Below are positions 36,129-45,077 of a DNA stretch of 64,000 bases, piece after piece (within the stretch, counting starts at the first letter, position 1; the number at the start of each line of letters is the position of its first letter). Source of the DNA: Duganella phyllosphaerae (GTDB lineage Bacteria > Pseudomonadota > Gammaproteobacteria > Burkholderiales > Burkholderiaceae_D); contig NZ_LROM01000147.1 of the NCBI RefSeq assembly GCF_001758785.1, positions 1 to 64,000 of the forward strand, given 5' to 3'. The position numbers were made by a program, and so were the translations under genes. The notes below the pieces were generated by a model. It worked only from the letters and a program-made list of their open reading frames with translations, made no database searches and had not been told where the DNA came from.

Positions 36129-37778
36129 ATGGCGCCCATATCGTTATCGGGGAATACCGTGCAATTTTTTAAGAATCTCAATATCGGCAAGCGGCTCAGC
36201 TTGTCGCTAGCGCTGCTCGGCGTGCTACTGTTGCTCATTTCGGGCACCAGCGTTCACATGCTGGGCAAAATCAATCAGAACACGACCGACCTGGTCGAGG
36301 TCAATATCGCCGAACTGGAGATGTCGAACGACCTGATCGACAACGTCAACAATATCGCCATCGCCCTGCGCAACATGATGTTGACCGACAAGGACACCGA
36401 CCGTGCCACCCAGCGCCAGGTCATCGAGACCAACATGGATGGCTCGCGCAAGGTGATCGCCAGGCTGACCGGCGTGTCGCTGCCGCAGGACCGCGCCGGT
36501 CTGGCGCGCATCGAGGTGGCGAATGGCCGCTACATCCAGGGCCAGATCGCGCTGATCAAGCTGATCGAGACCGGCACGCCCGAGCAAAGCCGCGCCTACC
36601 TGTCCGAGCAGCTGCGCCCGGTATTGAACGACCTCAAGGACCTGGTCAACGCCAAGCTCAAGGCGCAGAACAACGCCGCCAAACAGGCCGGACTGGACGC
36701 CCACCACACCTATCAAGCCACCCGCACCCTGATGATCGCCTTGTCGGCGGCAGCCGTGGCGCTCGGTGCGCTGCTGGCTTTTGTGCTGACGGTGTCGATT
36801 ACCCGACCGGTCGCGCGCGCGCTGGTGGTGGCCAACACGGTGGCCGCCGGCGACCTGACCAGCGTGATCGTAATCGACAGCCGCGACGAAATGGGCCAGT
36901 TGCTCGAAGCGCTCAAGCGCATGAACGACGGCCTGGCCGAGACCGTGAGCACGGTGCGCAGCGGTACCGACAACATCGCCATGTCCGCCAGCGAAGTGGC
37001 GGCGGGCAGCATGGACCTGTCCGCCCGCACCGAACAGCAGGCCAGCTCGCTGGAAGAAACCGCCTCGTCGATGGAGGAACTCACGTCCACCGTCAAGCAG
37101 AACGCCGACAACGCGCGCCAGGCCCACAAGCTGGCTGAATCAGCCTCGCTCATCGCCCATCGCGGCGGCGACGTCATTACCCGGGTGGTGGCCACCATGG
37201 AGCAGATCAACCAGTCGTCGGACAAGATCGGCGACATCATCGGCGTGATCGACGGCATCGCCTTCCAGACCAACATCCTGGCGCTGAACGCGGCCGTCGA
37301 GGCGGCCCGTGCCGGTGAACAGGGCCGGGGCTTCGCGGTGGTGGCCACCGAAGTGCGCAACCTGGCGCAGCGCTCGGCTGCCGCCGCCAGGGAAATCAAG
37401 GGCCTGATCGACGTCTCGTCGAGCACCGTGGCCAGCGGCAGCGCGCTGGTGAACCAGGCCGGCGACACCATGACCGAGCTGGTCGATAGCGTGCGCCGCG
37501 TGACCGACATCGTCTCCGAGATCACCGCCGCCAGCGTCGAACAGCACGCCAGCCTCGAGCAGATCAACCAGGCTGTTACGGAGATGGACGACGTCACCCA
37601 GCAGAACGCCGCGCTGGTCGAGCAATCGGCTGCCGCTGCTGCCGCCATGCAGAGCCAGTCGCAGCAGCTGGCGCAGGTGGTCAGCGCGTTCAAGCTGCGC
37701 GCCGGTTCGTCTTCGGTAGCCGTGACGCCACGCGCTGCGTCTTGCCGCGCTGAGCGGGCAGTGGTCAATATGCCCTAG
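36129..37778 (+). CDS. Methyl-accepting chemotaxis protein
   Basis: An approximately 549-residue inner-membrane chemoreceptor. First membrane segment about residues 20-40 (LSLSLALLGVLLLLISGTSV), four-helix-bundle periplasmic sensor about 45-195, second membrane segment (TLMIALSAAAVALGALLAFV), HAMP, then the signalling hairpin with tip FQTNILALNAAVEAARAGEQ. Start choice is open: ATG 36129 and GTG 36159 both follow an ATCGGGGA sequence; the latter (VQFFKNLNIGKRL) matches typical MCP starts. The ligand is unknown. No che genes lie nearby. Confidence 0.92.
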   Translation: MAPISLSGNTVQFFKNLNIGKRLSLSLALLGVLLLLISGTSVHMLGKINQNTTDLVEVNIAELEMSNDLIDNVNNIAIALRNMMLTDKDTDRATQRQVIETNMDGSRKVIARLTGVSLPQDRAGLARIEVANGRYIQGQIALIKLIETGTPEQSRAYLSEQLRPVLNDLKDLVNAKLKAQNNAAKQAGLDAHHTYQATRTLMIALSAAAVALGALLAFVLTVSITRPVARALVVANTVAAGDLTSVIVIDSRDEMGQLLEALKRMNDGLAETVSTVRSGTDNIAMSASEVAAGSMDLSARTEQQASSLEETASSMEELTSTVKQNADNARQAHKLAESASLIAHRGGDVITRVVATMEQINQSSDKIGDIIGVIDGIAFQTNILALNAAVEAARAGEQGRGFAVVATEVRNLAQRSAAAAREIKGLIDVSSSTVASGSALVNQAGDTMTELVDSVRRVTDIVSEITAASVEQHASLEQINQAVTEMDDVTQQNAALVEQSAAAAAAMQSQSQQLAQVVSAFKLRAGSSSVAVTPRAASCRAERAVVNMP

Positions 37779-37849
37779 CCACTGGCAATGACTTTATTGT
37801 CATCACCGGCTACCATGGTCCCGAGACAGCACAATTGACGGGAGAGACC

Positions 37850-38845
37850 ATGAAAGTTGCGGTATATAGCGCGCGGCGCTACGACAAGTCACTGCTGGTG
37901 AAAGCCAACGAGCAAGCCGGCCACACGCTGCGCTTCCTGGAAGACCGCCTGACCGCCGCCACGGCTGCGCTGGCCGAAGGCTGCGGCGCCGTCTGCGTGT
38001 TCGTCAACGACACGGTGGACGCCGAAGTGCTGGCGCTGCTGGCCGCGCAAGGCTCGCGGCTGGTGGCCACCCGTTCCACCGGCTACAACCAGATCGACAC
38101 GCAAGCGGCCGCGCGACTCGGCATCGCGGTGGTGCGGGTGACCGATTATTCGCCGCATTCGGTGGCCGAGTTCGCGGTGGGCCTGCTGCTGGCGGTCAAC
38201 CGCAAGATCGCCCGCGCCAGCGCGCGCACGCGCGACGGCAATTTCGACCTCGACGGCCTGATGGGTTTCGATTTGCACGGCAAGACCGTGGGTGTGATCG
38301 GCACCGGCAAGATCGGCACCATTTTCGCCCGCATCATGGCCGGCTTCGGCTGCACGGTGCTGGGTCACGACCGCTACCCGTCGGCGGCATTCGAGGCACT
38401 GGGCGGGCGTTACGTGGAAGTGGATGAGCTGCTCGCTTGCAGCGACGTGGTGTCGCTGCATTGCCCGCTGACCGACGACACGCGCCATATCGTCAATGCG
38501 CAGTCGCTGGCGCGGGCCAAGCGCGGTAGCGTGCTGGTCAACACCAGCCGTGGCGGCCTGATCGACACCGACGCCGCCATTCAGGCGCTCAAGACGGGCC
38601 AGCTGGGCGGCCTGGCGATCGACGTCTATGAACAGGAAGCGAACCTGTTCTTCCAGGATTTATCATCGACCATCATCTGCGACGACGTGATCCAGCGCCT
38701 GGTGTCGTTCCCCAACGTTATCGTCACCGGCCACCAGGCCTTTTTCACGGTGGAAGCGATCGGCCAGATCATGCGCACCACCATCGAGAGCATTACCGCT
38801 TTCGAGCGTGGGGAAGAGCTGGTCAACCGCGTGCCGGAACATTAA
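37850..38845 (+). CDS. ldhA: D-lactate dehydrogenase (2-hydroxyacid dehydrogenase family)
   Basis: A 331-residue NAD-dependent enzyme that reduces pyruvate to D-lactate in the cytosol. It has the Rossmann motif VGVIGTGKIGTIFARI (about 147-162) and the catalytic triad: Arg in NTSRGGLIDT, Glu in DVYEQEANLFF and His in VTGHQAFFT. The sequence pattern (MKVAVYSARRYDK, FFQDLSSTIICDDV) matches the E. coli LdhA subgroup. RBS GGGAGAG precedes ATG 37850. Confidence 0.94.
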   Translation: MKVAVYSARRYDKSLLVKANEQAGHTLRFLEDRLTAATAALAEGCGAVCVFVNDTVDAEVLALLAAQGSRLVATRSTGYNQIDTQAAARLGIAVVRVTDYSPHSVAEFAVGLLLAVNRKIARASARTRDGNFDLDGLMGFDLHGKTVGVIGTGKIGTIFARIMAGFGCTVLGHDRYPSAAFEALGGRYVEVDELLACSDVVSLHCPLTDDTRHIVNAQSLARAKRGSVLVNTSRGGLIDTDAAIQALKTGQLGGLAIDVYEQEANLFFQDLSSTIICDDVIQRLVSFPNVIVTGHQAFFTVEAIGQIMRTTIESITAFERGEELVNRVPEH

Positions 38846-38851
38846 CGTAGC

Positions 38852-39424
<573 letters not shown>

Positions 39425-39483
39425 GGCGGCAATCCAGGGTGGCGGCTAATCGAGCCGCCATTGTAACCGCTGCCCACGGGCGT

Positions 39484-39645
39484 CTAAGGGGTGATCTTGG
39501 GCTGGAGCGCAGCAGGGAGCGCCGGCTGGTCCACCACCAGCACATGTCGGTCCACGGCGCCCGACTGACCCTGTTCCTGCTTGATGATCTTGACCGCGAC
39601 GGGCCGGTTGTCGCCCACGGGTTGGGGATGTCTTGGAAACAGCAC
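39484..39645 (-). CDS. Possible 53-residue small protein
   Basis: A short open frame on the minus strand with GTG start (39645) preceded by CAGGAG at five bases. The product begins MLFPRHPQPVGDNRPVAVKI and ends PALQPKITP. I know no family. It lies in the 375-base gap between the SEC-C gene and the Pro-rich small gene; the rest of that gap (39646-39799) shows only a ribosome site for the next gene. It could be chance coding in GC-rich DNA. Confidence 0.35.
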   Translation of the reverse strand: MLFPRHPQPVGDNRPVAVKIIKQEQGQSGAVDRHVLVVDQPALPAALQPKITP

Positions 39646-39799
39646 GGTCACTCCTGAGTATGTTCAGAAGCGCAAATGGGCATACATTTCAAAATTGCAA
39701 GAACGTAACAAGCAATGATTTGGATGGCCGGGCGTGCGATGGCGCACCAAGAAATGGGGCTGCATGGCCGAGAATGGCGGTATTCACGAGGAGAGCACC

Positions 39800-39967
39800 A
39801 TGCCAGCCATGACCAATACCCCAGCCGAGTTGCGCGCCCACATCACCCCGGACCCGGACGTGCCGCCACCGCCGCCAGAAAAAGAGCCGCCGCCGGACAA
39901 CACGCCGCTGCCCGAGGAGCCGCCGATCGAAGAGCCTACTCCCAAGCAGCCACCGATGAAGGTTTAA
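39800..39967 (+). CDS. Small proline/glutamate-rich protein
   Basis: A 55-residue product starting MPAMTNTPAELRAHITPDPD, then a run of Pro with Glu, Asp and Lys (PPPPPEKEPPPDNTPLPEEP). It is probably disordered, with no membrane segment or signal. The RBS AGGAGAG is six bases upstream of ATG 39800. I do not recognise the family. The stop overlaps that of the convergent small gene. Confidence 0.55.
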   Translation: MPAMTNTPAELRAHITPDPDVPPPPPEKEPPPDNTPLPEEPPIEEPTPKQPPMKV

Positions 39968-40146
39968 GGTTTGGCGGGCGCCGCCTTGCCGTCTTCCGGC
40001 AACGGCGGAATGCTCTTGATGGCTTCGTCGGTCTCCTGCTTGCCGGGCGAAGGTTCGCCGCTGCCGATGTCGGCTTCCTCGGTCAGGTGTTCGGCGTCCT
40101 GCGCCGGATCGCGGCCGGTAGTGCCTGGTTTGCCAGCTTGATTCAT
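39964..40146 (-). CDS. Small acidic protein of unknown function
   Basis: A 60-residue, charged, Gly/Pro-rich product (MNQAGKPGTTGRDPAQDAEH at the start; EADIGSGEPSPGKQETDEAI later). It looks disordered. RBS GGGAGA precedes ATG 40146. The stops of this and the convergent Pro-rich gene overlap by two bases (39964-39967). Family unknown; good codon use and ribosome site support it. Confidence 0.55.
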   Translation of the reverse strand: MNQAGKPGTTGRDPAQDAEHLTEEADIGSGEPSPGKQETDEAIKSIPPLPEDGKAAPAKP

Positions 40147-40291
40147 AGGGTCTCCCGTTGGTGTGCGTTGATTGGTCATGGCAGCGTAGCACTTCCATCC
40201 CAGGCCTGGCGCACGCGCCGGACGGGCGGGAAAACCACAGAAAGCATGACGGTTGTTGCTCTCCAGTTACAAAATTTTATATTTCTACAGT

Positions 40292-40326
40292 GCGTCACAC
40301 TGCTGTCATCGAAGTGTTTCTATAAT
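40292..40326 (+). promoter_or_regulatory. Pho-box-like promoter of a small membrane protein
   Basis: GCGTCAC and CTGTCAT form a direct repeat with an 11-base period (GTCA at 40294 and 40305), followed after 11 bases by a perfect TATAAT at 40321-40326. No -35 hexamer is seen. This is the layout of PhoB-activated promoters, where the Pho box replaces the -35. The first half-site is degenerate. Confidence 0.45.
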
Positions 40327-40362
40327 TTAGTCAGATCATCGTTTTTCATAACGGAGAGCATC

Positions 40363-40500
40363 ATGGGCAATTCCCTGCACAACAAAATCTACCTCGGCCG
40401 CCGTAGCATTGCCCTGGGCACCAAGCGCGTACAGGCACTGCTGTGCATAGCGGCGTTTGCCAGCATCGGCGCGGTCTGGCTGCTGATCCGCGCACTGTAA
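40363..40500 (+). CDS. Small single-pass membrane protein
   Basis: A 45-residue product, MGNSLHNKIYLGRRSIALGT then a C-terminal hydrophobic helix (ALLCIAAFASIGAVWLLIRA). The basic N-terminus should stay in the cytoplasm. RBS ACGGAGAG lies six bases before the ATG, and a promoter-like TATAAT lies 37 bases upstream. Too short for family assignment. It is a plausible regulatory or envelope-stress small protein. Confidence 0.6.
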   Translation: MGNSLHNKIYLGRRSIALGTKRVQALLCIAAFASIGAVWLLIRAL

Positions 40501-40599
40501 GCGCCATGCCTGCGGACGCTGCAGGGCCATGCGCCTTGCGGTGGTGCCGTGGTGCGCGTACCATGGGGGCCGCAGCAGTCTCTCATGGAAAAAATGGCA

Positions 40600-40965
40600 A
40601 TGAAGAACGACAAATTAACGCAAGACGAATACAACGCGCTCGATGAAATCAAGGCTGGCGTCAAGACCGAGCGCTACAGCGCTTGCGTGGGCCGCAATAC
40701 CAAGCGCCTGGCAGGCCTGAAATTGTTCAGCGTTGCCCGCAACGGCCGTATCTCCCTCACCGACAAGGGTGAGCAGACCTTGTTCCTGCGCCGCTGCATC
40801 CTGGCGCTGCGCGCGATTGCCGCCGACGGCGCCAGCCCGATCGGCGCCGACGTGGCCCTGTTCCTCGGTAAAAAATCCCACATCGTCCCGCGTGCCGAAG
40901 GCGGCTTCGAAATTTCCGACAAGGGCCGTGAATCGCTGGCCGATATCGAGCAGCAAGGCCTGTAA
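40600..40965 (+). CDS. Conserved-looking small protein, possible winged-helix
   Basis: A 121-residue protein (or 123-126 from nearby in-frame ATGs at 40594 and 40585). It has a helical start (KLTQDEYNALDEIKAGVKTE), then RLAGLKLFSVARNGRISLTD which looks like a wing (helix, basic strand, LTDKGEQ), and a second half with a similar ISDKGRESLADIEQ. LTDKGE patterns are common in MarR/PadR-type winged helices, so DNA binding is possible. Not assigned to a family. An intrinsic terminator follows. Confidence 0.7.
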   Translation: MKNDKLTQDEYNALDEIKAGVKTERYSACVGRNTKRLAGLKLFSVARNGRISLTDKGEQTLFLRRCILALRAIAADGASPIGADVALFLGKKSHIVPRAEGGFEISDKGRESLADIEQQGL

Positions 40966-40981
40966 CAAACAACGATCATCG

Positions 40982-41009
40982 AAAACGCTCCGCTGGGGCG
41001 TTTTTTTTT
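40982..41009 (+). terminator. Terminator after the 121-residue protein gene
   Basis: AAAACGC pairs with GCGTTTT and is followed by a T run of nine (overlapping the stem). It separates the small gene from the histidine kinase. Confidence 0.85.
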
Positions 41010-41061
41010 GTTGTATCCTTTGTTGTATCCTGGAATTGCCCTCCACACCATTGCGCCGCCC

Positions 41062-44000
41062 GTGAAAAGAATCGAAACCCTGCAAAAATTCAGGAAACTG
41101 TTCGGCGTGCTGGTTGCAGCCGTGGCGGTGGCGCTATTGATACTCGCGGTCGGCCTGGCCCATGTGCTCAACCAGAGCAGGCTGCGCTACTACGCCACCG
41201 CGGAGGAAACCTCGCGCAACCTCGCCATCACGCTCGAGGGCTTTTTACAGGCGCATTTCCTCGAGGTGGACCTGGCGATGCGGCGCGCCAATACCGAGTT
41301 CGCGGTCATGCACACGGCTGGCACCTACACCGACCAGGCCTTCAGCGACTATTTGCGCAGCCTGAAGGAGCGCGTACCGCAGGCGCAGGCAGTGCGCGGG
41401 GCCGACGCCGGCGGCCGCGTGATCTTCGGCGACGAGGTCGATGCCGCCCATCCGCAAGACATCAGCATCCGCGAATTCTTCCAGCGCGTGCGCGGCGAGC
41501 GCAAGCTGACCTTCGGCTTGCCGGTGCAATCGCGCATTACCGGCCAATGGGTGCTGCCGGTCGCGTACCCGCTCCTGCTTGCCGATGGCAGCTTTGGCGG
41601 CACCGCCTATGTCACCATCAACAGCGCCACCCTGGACCAATCGTTTGCCGCGCTCAAGATCGGCGCGCATGGCTCGATCGTGCTGCTCGATGCGCACAAG
41701 CGCGTGCTGCACCGCTATCCGCAGGTGCCAGGCATGGAGATCGGCAGCGCCATCAGGGTCAACCCGCCCACCCAGGCCATCCTCGACGGCAAGCGCCGGC
41801 GCGGCACATTTACCGTGATGAGCGCGCGCGACCAGCTCGAACGCACGCTGAGCATGGAGCAGGTGGGCAATTACCCGGTGTACGTGATCGTCGGCCTGGC
41901 CAGCAAGGACTTCCTGGCGCCGTGGTACGGCAAGGAGATTCGCAACGTCGGCATCTTCATGGCGCTGATGCTGGTGCTGGCCGTGGCGCTGCTGATGAGT
42001 TTGCGGGTGGGATTGCGCAAGCAGGCGCAGTCGGTGCAGCAGCTGGTGGAGGCCGAAGATGCGCTGCAACAGTCGCTGGTGCGGCTGACCGCGTCCGAGT
42101 CGCGCTGGCGCTCGCTGACCGAAGGCTTGCCGCAAATGGTGTGGACCGCGCGCCCCGACCTGCGCCTCGACTTCATGAGCCACCACTGGCAGGAATTCAG
42201 CGGCATCCCGGCGCAGGAAATGATGGGCGACGGTAACTGGTCGCGGATGATACACCCGGACGACATGGACACCATCGCTGCCGAATGGCGACGCGCCACC
42301 CGGCAAGGACGCGAATTTCGATGCGATGCCCGCCTGCGCCGCCACGACGGCGTGTGGCGCGTGTTCGACCACCATGCGCTGGCGCAGCAGGATGCCCACG
42401 GCAACGTGCTCAGCTGGGTAGGCAGTAGCACCGACCGCACCGAATCGCGCGCCGCCCACGAGGCGCTGCTGCTGGCCAAGGAAGAAGCGCTCAAGGCCGG
42501 CCTGGCCAAGACCGAGTTCGTGGCCAATATGAGCCACGAGATCCGCTCGCCGATGAACGCCGTGCTGGGCATGCTGCAATTGCTGCAGCAGACCGGCATG
42601 AACGAGCGCCAGCAGGATTACGTGGCGAAGGCCGGTTCGGCCGCCCGCGCGTTGCTGGGCCTGCTCAACGACATCCTGGACTTTTCCAAGGTGGAAGCCG
42701 GCAAGCTGGCGCTCGACCCGCATCCGTTCCGCTTCGATAAACTGTGGCGCGACCTGGCGGTGATCCTGTCGGCCAACGTGGGCGCCAAGCAGGTGGAAGT
42801 GCTGTTCCGCATCGACCCGGCGCTGCCGGCAGCGGCGGTCGGCGACGACCTGCGCCTGCAGCAGATCCTGCTCAACCTGGCCGGCAACGCCATCAAGTTC
42901 ACCGAGCGCGGCGAAGTGGTGGTGTCGGCGCGGCTGGTGGCGCGCAGCGGCAACCGGCTGGCGGTGTGCTTTGCCATCAGCGATACCGGCATCGGCATCT
43001 CGGACGAGCAGCGCCGGCACATCTTCGACGGTTTTTCGCAGGCCGAGGCCTCGACCGCGCGCCGTTACGGCGGCACCGGCCTGGGCCTGGCGATCAGCCA
43101 GCGCCTGGTGGCGCTGATGGGCGGCCAGCTGGGCGTGCAGAGCACGGTCGGCAAGGGCAGCGTGTTCGACTTCACGCTGGAATTCGATGCCGGCGCCAGC
43201 GTGGCGCCAGCATCGGTGCACGCGCTGGCTGACTTGTCGTGCCTGGTGGTGGACGACAATCCCACTGCGCGCGCGGTGCTGGGCGAAATGGCGACCTCGT
43301 TCGGCTGGCGGGTGGACGTGGCGGCGGGCGGCGAACAGGCGCTGGCCATGATCGCCGCCCGGATCGCCGTCAGCCGCGCCTACGACGTGGTGTTCATCGA
43401 CTGGCGCATGCCCGAGCTCGACGGTTGGGAAACCAGCTGCCGCATCCGCCAGCTGGGCGCCAGCGGCAAGCTGCCGCTGATCGTGATGGTCACCGCCTAC
43501 GACCGCGAAATGCTGGCCCAGCGCCAGCGGGAATTGTCGCCGGTGCTCGACGGCTTCGTGGTCAAGCCCGTGACTGCCTCGATGCTGTTCGACGCCGTGG
43601 CCGACGCCCGCCTCGAGCACCGCGTGCACCGGCCGGCAGTGCCGATGCCTGCCGGCGCGCGCCTGTCAGGCCTGCGGCTGCTGCTGGTGGACGACAATCC
43701 GGCCAACCAGCAAGTGGCCAGCGAGTTGCTCAGCAACGACGGCGCCCGCGTGCAGGTCGCCAGTTCAGGCCTGCTGGCGCTGCAGGCGCTCTCCGGCCAG
43801 GCGCCGCTGCCGGACCTGATCCTGATGGACATCCAGATGCCGGAAATGGACGGCTATGAAACCACGCAAGCGATCCTGCGCCAGCTGGGCCCGGCGGCGC
43901 CCCCGATCGTGGCCATGACCGCCAACGCCATGGCCGCCGACCGCACCGCCGCCCTCAACGCCGGCATGGCCGATCACGTAGGCAAGCCGTTCGACCTGGC

Positions 44001-44478
44001 GCAGCTGATTGATGTGATCCTGTGTCACGTGGGGCGGGGGCAAGCACAAGGGCCGGCGCTGCCGCTGGTGTCTGCGCTGCCGGTATCGTCGCTGGAGCAG
44101 GACGATGGCTTGCCCGGTCCCGGTTCCGGCATTAACAGCGACGCCGCGCTCAAACGCATGGGCGGCCTCAAACCGATCTACCTGATGGCGTTGCGCGGCT
44201 TCGACGGCGAGGCGGCGCGACTGGTCGCGCAAATCGACGCCGCCCGCGCGGCGAACGACGTGCAGGCCGCGCTGCCGCCGCTGCACACCCTGAAAGGACT
44301 GGCCGGCACCATCGGCGCCGAACGCCTGGAAGCGCTGGCACGGACGGCGGAGGTGGCGTTGAAGAACCGGGCGGGGGGCGTTTGGGATCGGGTCGGGGCG
44401 GTGCTGGACGAGGTTACCGGCTTGACCGGCGCGGTGGCGGCGCTGGTTGCCGCGCTTGCGGTCCCGCCACCTGCTTAA
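41062..44478 (+). CDS. Hybrid sensor histidine kinase/response regulator with HPt domain
   Basis: A roughly 1138-residue inner-membrane sensor. Membrane segments near 13-36 and 296-316 enclose an extracytoplasmic Cache-like domain (GADAGGRVIFGDEVDA). Then PAS/PAC (about 345-470), HisKA with His in NMSHEIRSPMNAVLGM (about 490), HATPase (about 595-705, with GTGLGLAISQRL), two receiver domains with phospho-Asp in FIDWRMPELDGWE and LMDIQMPEMDGYE, and a C-terminal HPt with His in LHTLKGLAGTIG (about 1074). The whole phosphorelay is in one chain; no response regulator gene adjoins. The start is uncertain (GTG 41062 or a TTG at 41008). Confidence 0.9.
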   Translation: MKRIETLQKFRKLFGVLVAAVAVALLILAVGLAHVLNQSRLRYYATAEETSRNLAITLEGFLQAHFLEVDLAMRRANTEFAVMHTAGTYTDQAFSDYLRSLKERVPQAQAVRGADAGGRVIFGDEVDAAHPQDISIREFFQRVRGERKLTFGLPVQSRITGQWVLPVAYPLLLADGSFGGTAYVTINSATLDQSFAALKIGAHGSIVLLDAHKRVLHRYPQVPGMEIGSAIRVNPPTQAILDGKRRRGTFTVMSARDQLERTLSMEQVGNYPVYVIVGLASKDFLAPWYGKEIRNVGIFMALMLVLAVALLMSLRVGLRKQAQSVQQLVEAEDALQQSLVRLTASESRWRSLTEGLPQMVWTARPDLRLDFMSHHWQEFSGIPAQEMMGDGNWSRMIHPDDMDTIAAEWRRATRQGREFRCDARLRRHDGVWRVFDHHALAQQDAHGNVLSWVGSSTDRTESRAAHEALLLAKEEALKAGLAKTEFVANMSHEIRSPMNAVLGMLQLLQQTGMNERQQDYVAKAGSAARALLGLLNDILDFSKVEAGKLALDPHPFRFDKLWRDLAVILSANVGAKQVEVLFRIDPALPAAAVGDDLRLQQILLNLAGNAIKFTERGEVVVSARLVARSGNRLAVCFAISDTGIGISDEQRRHIFDGFSQAEASTARRYGGTGLGLAISQRLVALMGGQLGVQSTVGKGSVFDFTLEFDAGASVAPASVHALADLSCLVVDDNPTARAVLGEMATSFGWRVDVAAGGEQALAMIAARIAVSRAYDVVFIDWRMPELDGWETSCRIRQLGASGKLPLIVMVTAYDREMLAQRQRELSPVLDGFVVKPVTASMLFDAVADARLEHRVHRPAVPMPAGARLSGLRLLLVDDNPANQQVASELLSNDGARVQVASSGLLALQALSGQAPLPDLILMDIQMPEMDGYETTQAILRQLGPAAPPIVAMTANAMAADRTAALNAGMADHVGKPFDLAQLIDVILCHVGRGQAQGPALPLVSALPVSSLEQDDGLPGPGSGINSDAALKRMGGLKPIYLMALRGFDGEAARLVAQIDAARAANDVQAALPPLHTLKGLAGTIGAERLEALARTAEVALKNRAGGVWDRVGAVLDEVTGLTGAVAALVAALAVPPPA

Positions 44479-44490
44479 GCACAATGCACG

Positions 44491-45069
44491 CTAGCCAACA
44501 GTGAGCACCACACTGCCACCGAGCGCCATTTTTTCCCGTAACAGATAGCTGTCGCCGATATCTTCCAGCGTGGGCCAAGTCGTCGTGGTGGAGAGCCTGA
44601 TGTCGGCCCGGTCGCCGTCGTCGGCGTGCCAGTCCACGCTCAAGGCCAGGCTTTCGATGCCGTCGGCAGTAGCGCCCCTGACCGTGGTGCCAAGCGAGGT
44701 GACGACATCGATGGTATAGCGCTGGTGGTGGACGGGCAGGGCGGCGTATTGCTGCCTGGCCCATGCCGGGTCGGGCCGCTGCAATGGCTCCGACTTTGGG
44801 GCGTCGGGGAATAATTCGGAAAAGGTTTTACCTGGGGGGGCGGTCGCGCCATCGGCCACCAGCGCGATGGTCACACGCTGGCCCGGCGCCAGCTCGCGCG
44901 CGACGAAGGTGAGCATGGTGGTCGGCGCGACCGTGGCGCCACCCACGTCGAGACAGGCACGAGGACCCCAGGTGCGCCGGCTTGCGAGCCGGACATCGAT
45001 CATCGTCATGCCGGCCGTGCCGACTGTCGCTACTAACACATCATCGACCAGGATGCGCACAGCCGGCAT
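44491..45069 (-). CDS. Protein of unknown function downstream of the M16 pair
   Basis: A 192-residue protein starting MPAVRILVDDVLVATVGTAG. It looks beta-rich with no signal peptide or membrane segment; RSLxx-like motifs are absent. The RBS GAGG precedes the ATG, and the start lies 8 bases after the stop of the second M16 gene, so it is the third gene of that operon. I know no family. The periplasmic location of its operon partners contrasts with its apparent lack of export signal. Confidence 0.7.
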   Translation of the reverse strand: MPAVRILVDDVLVATVGTAGMTMIDVRLASRRTWGPRACLDVGGATVAPTTMLTFVARELAPGQRVTIALVADGATAPPGKTFSELFPDAPKSEPLQRPDPAWARQQYAALPVHHQRYTIDVVTSLGTTVRGATADGIESLALSVDWHADDGDRADIRLSTTTTWPTLEDIGDSYLLREKMALGGSVVLTVG

Positions 45070-45077
45070 GACGACCT

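Noticed and set aside
40549..40600. Longer start of the 121-residue protein
   Set aside because: The extra residues (MVRVPWGPQQSL) have no ribosome site and atypical composition.
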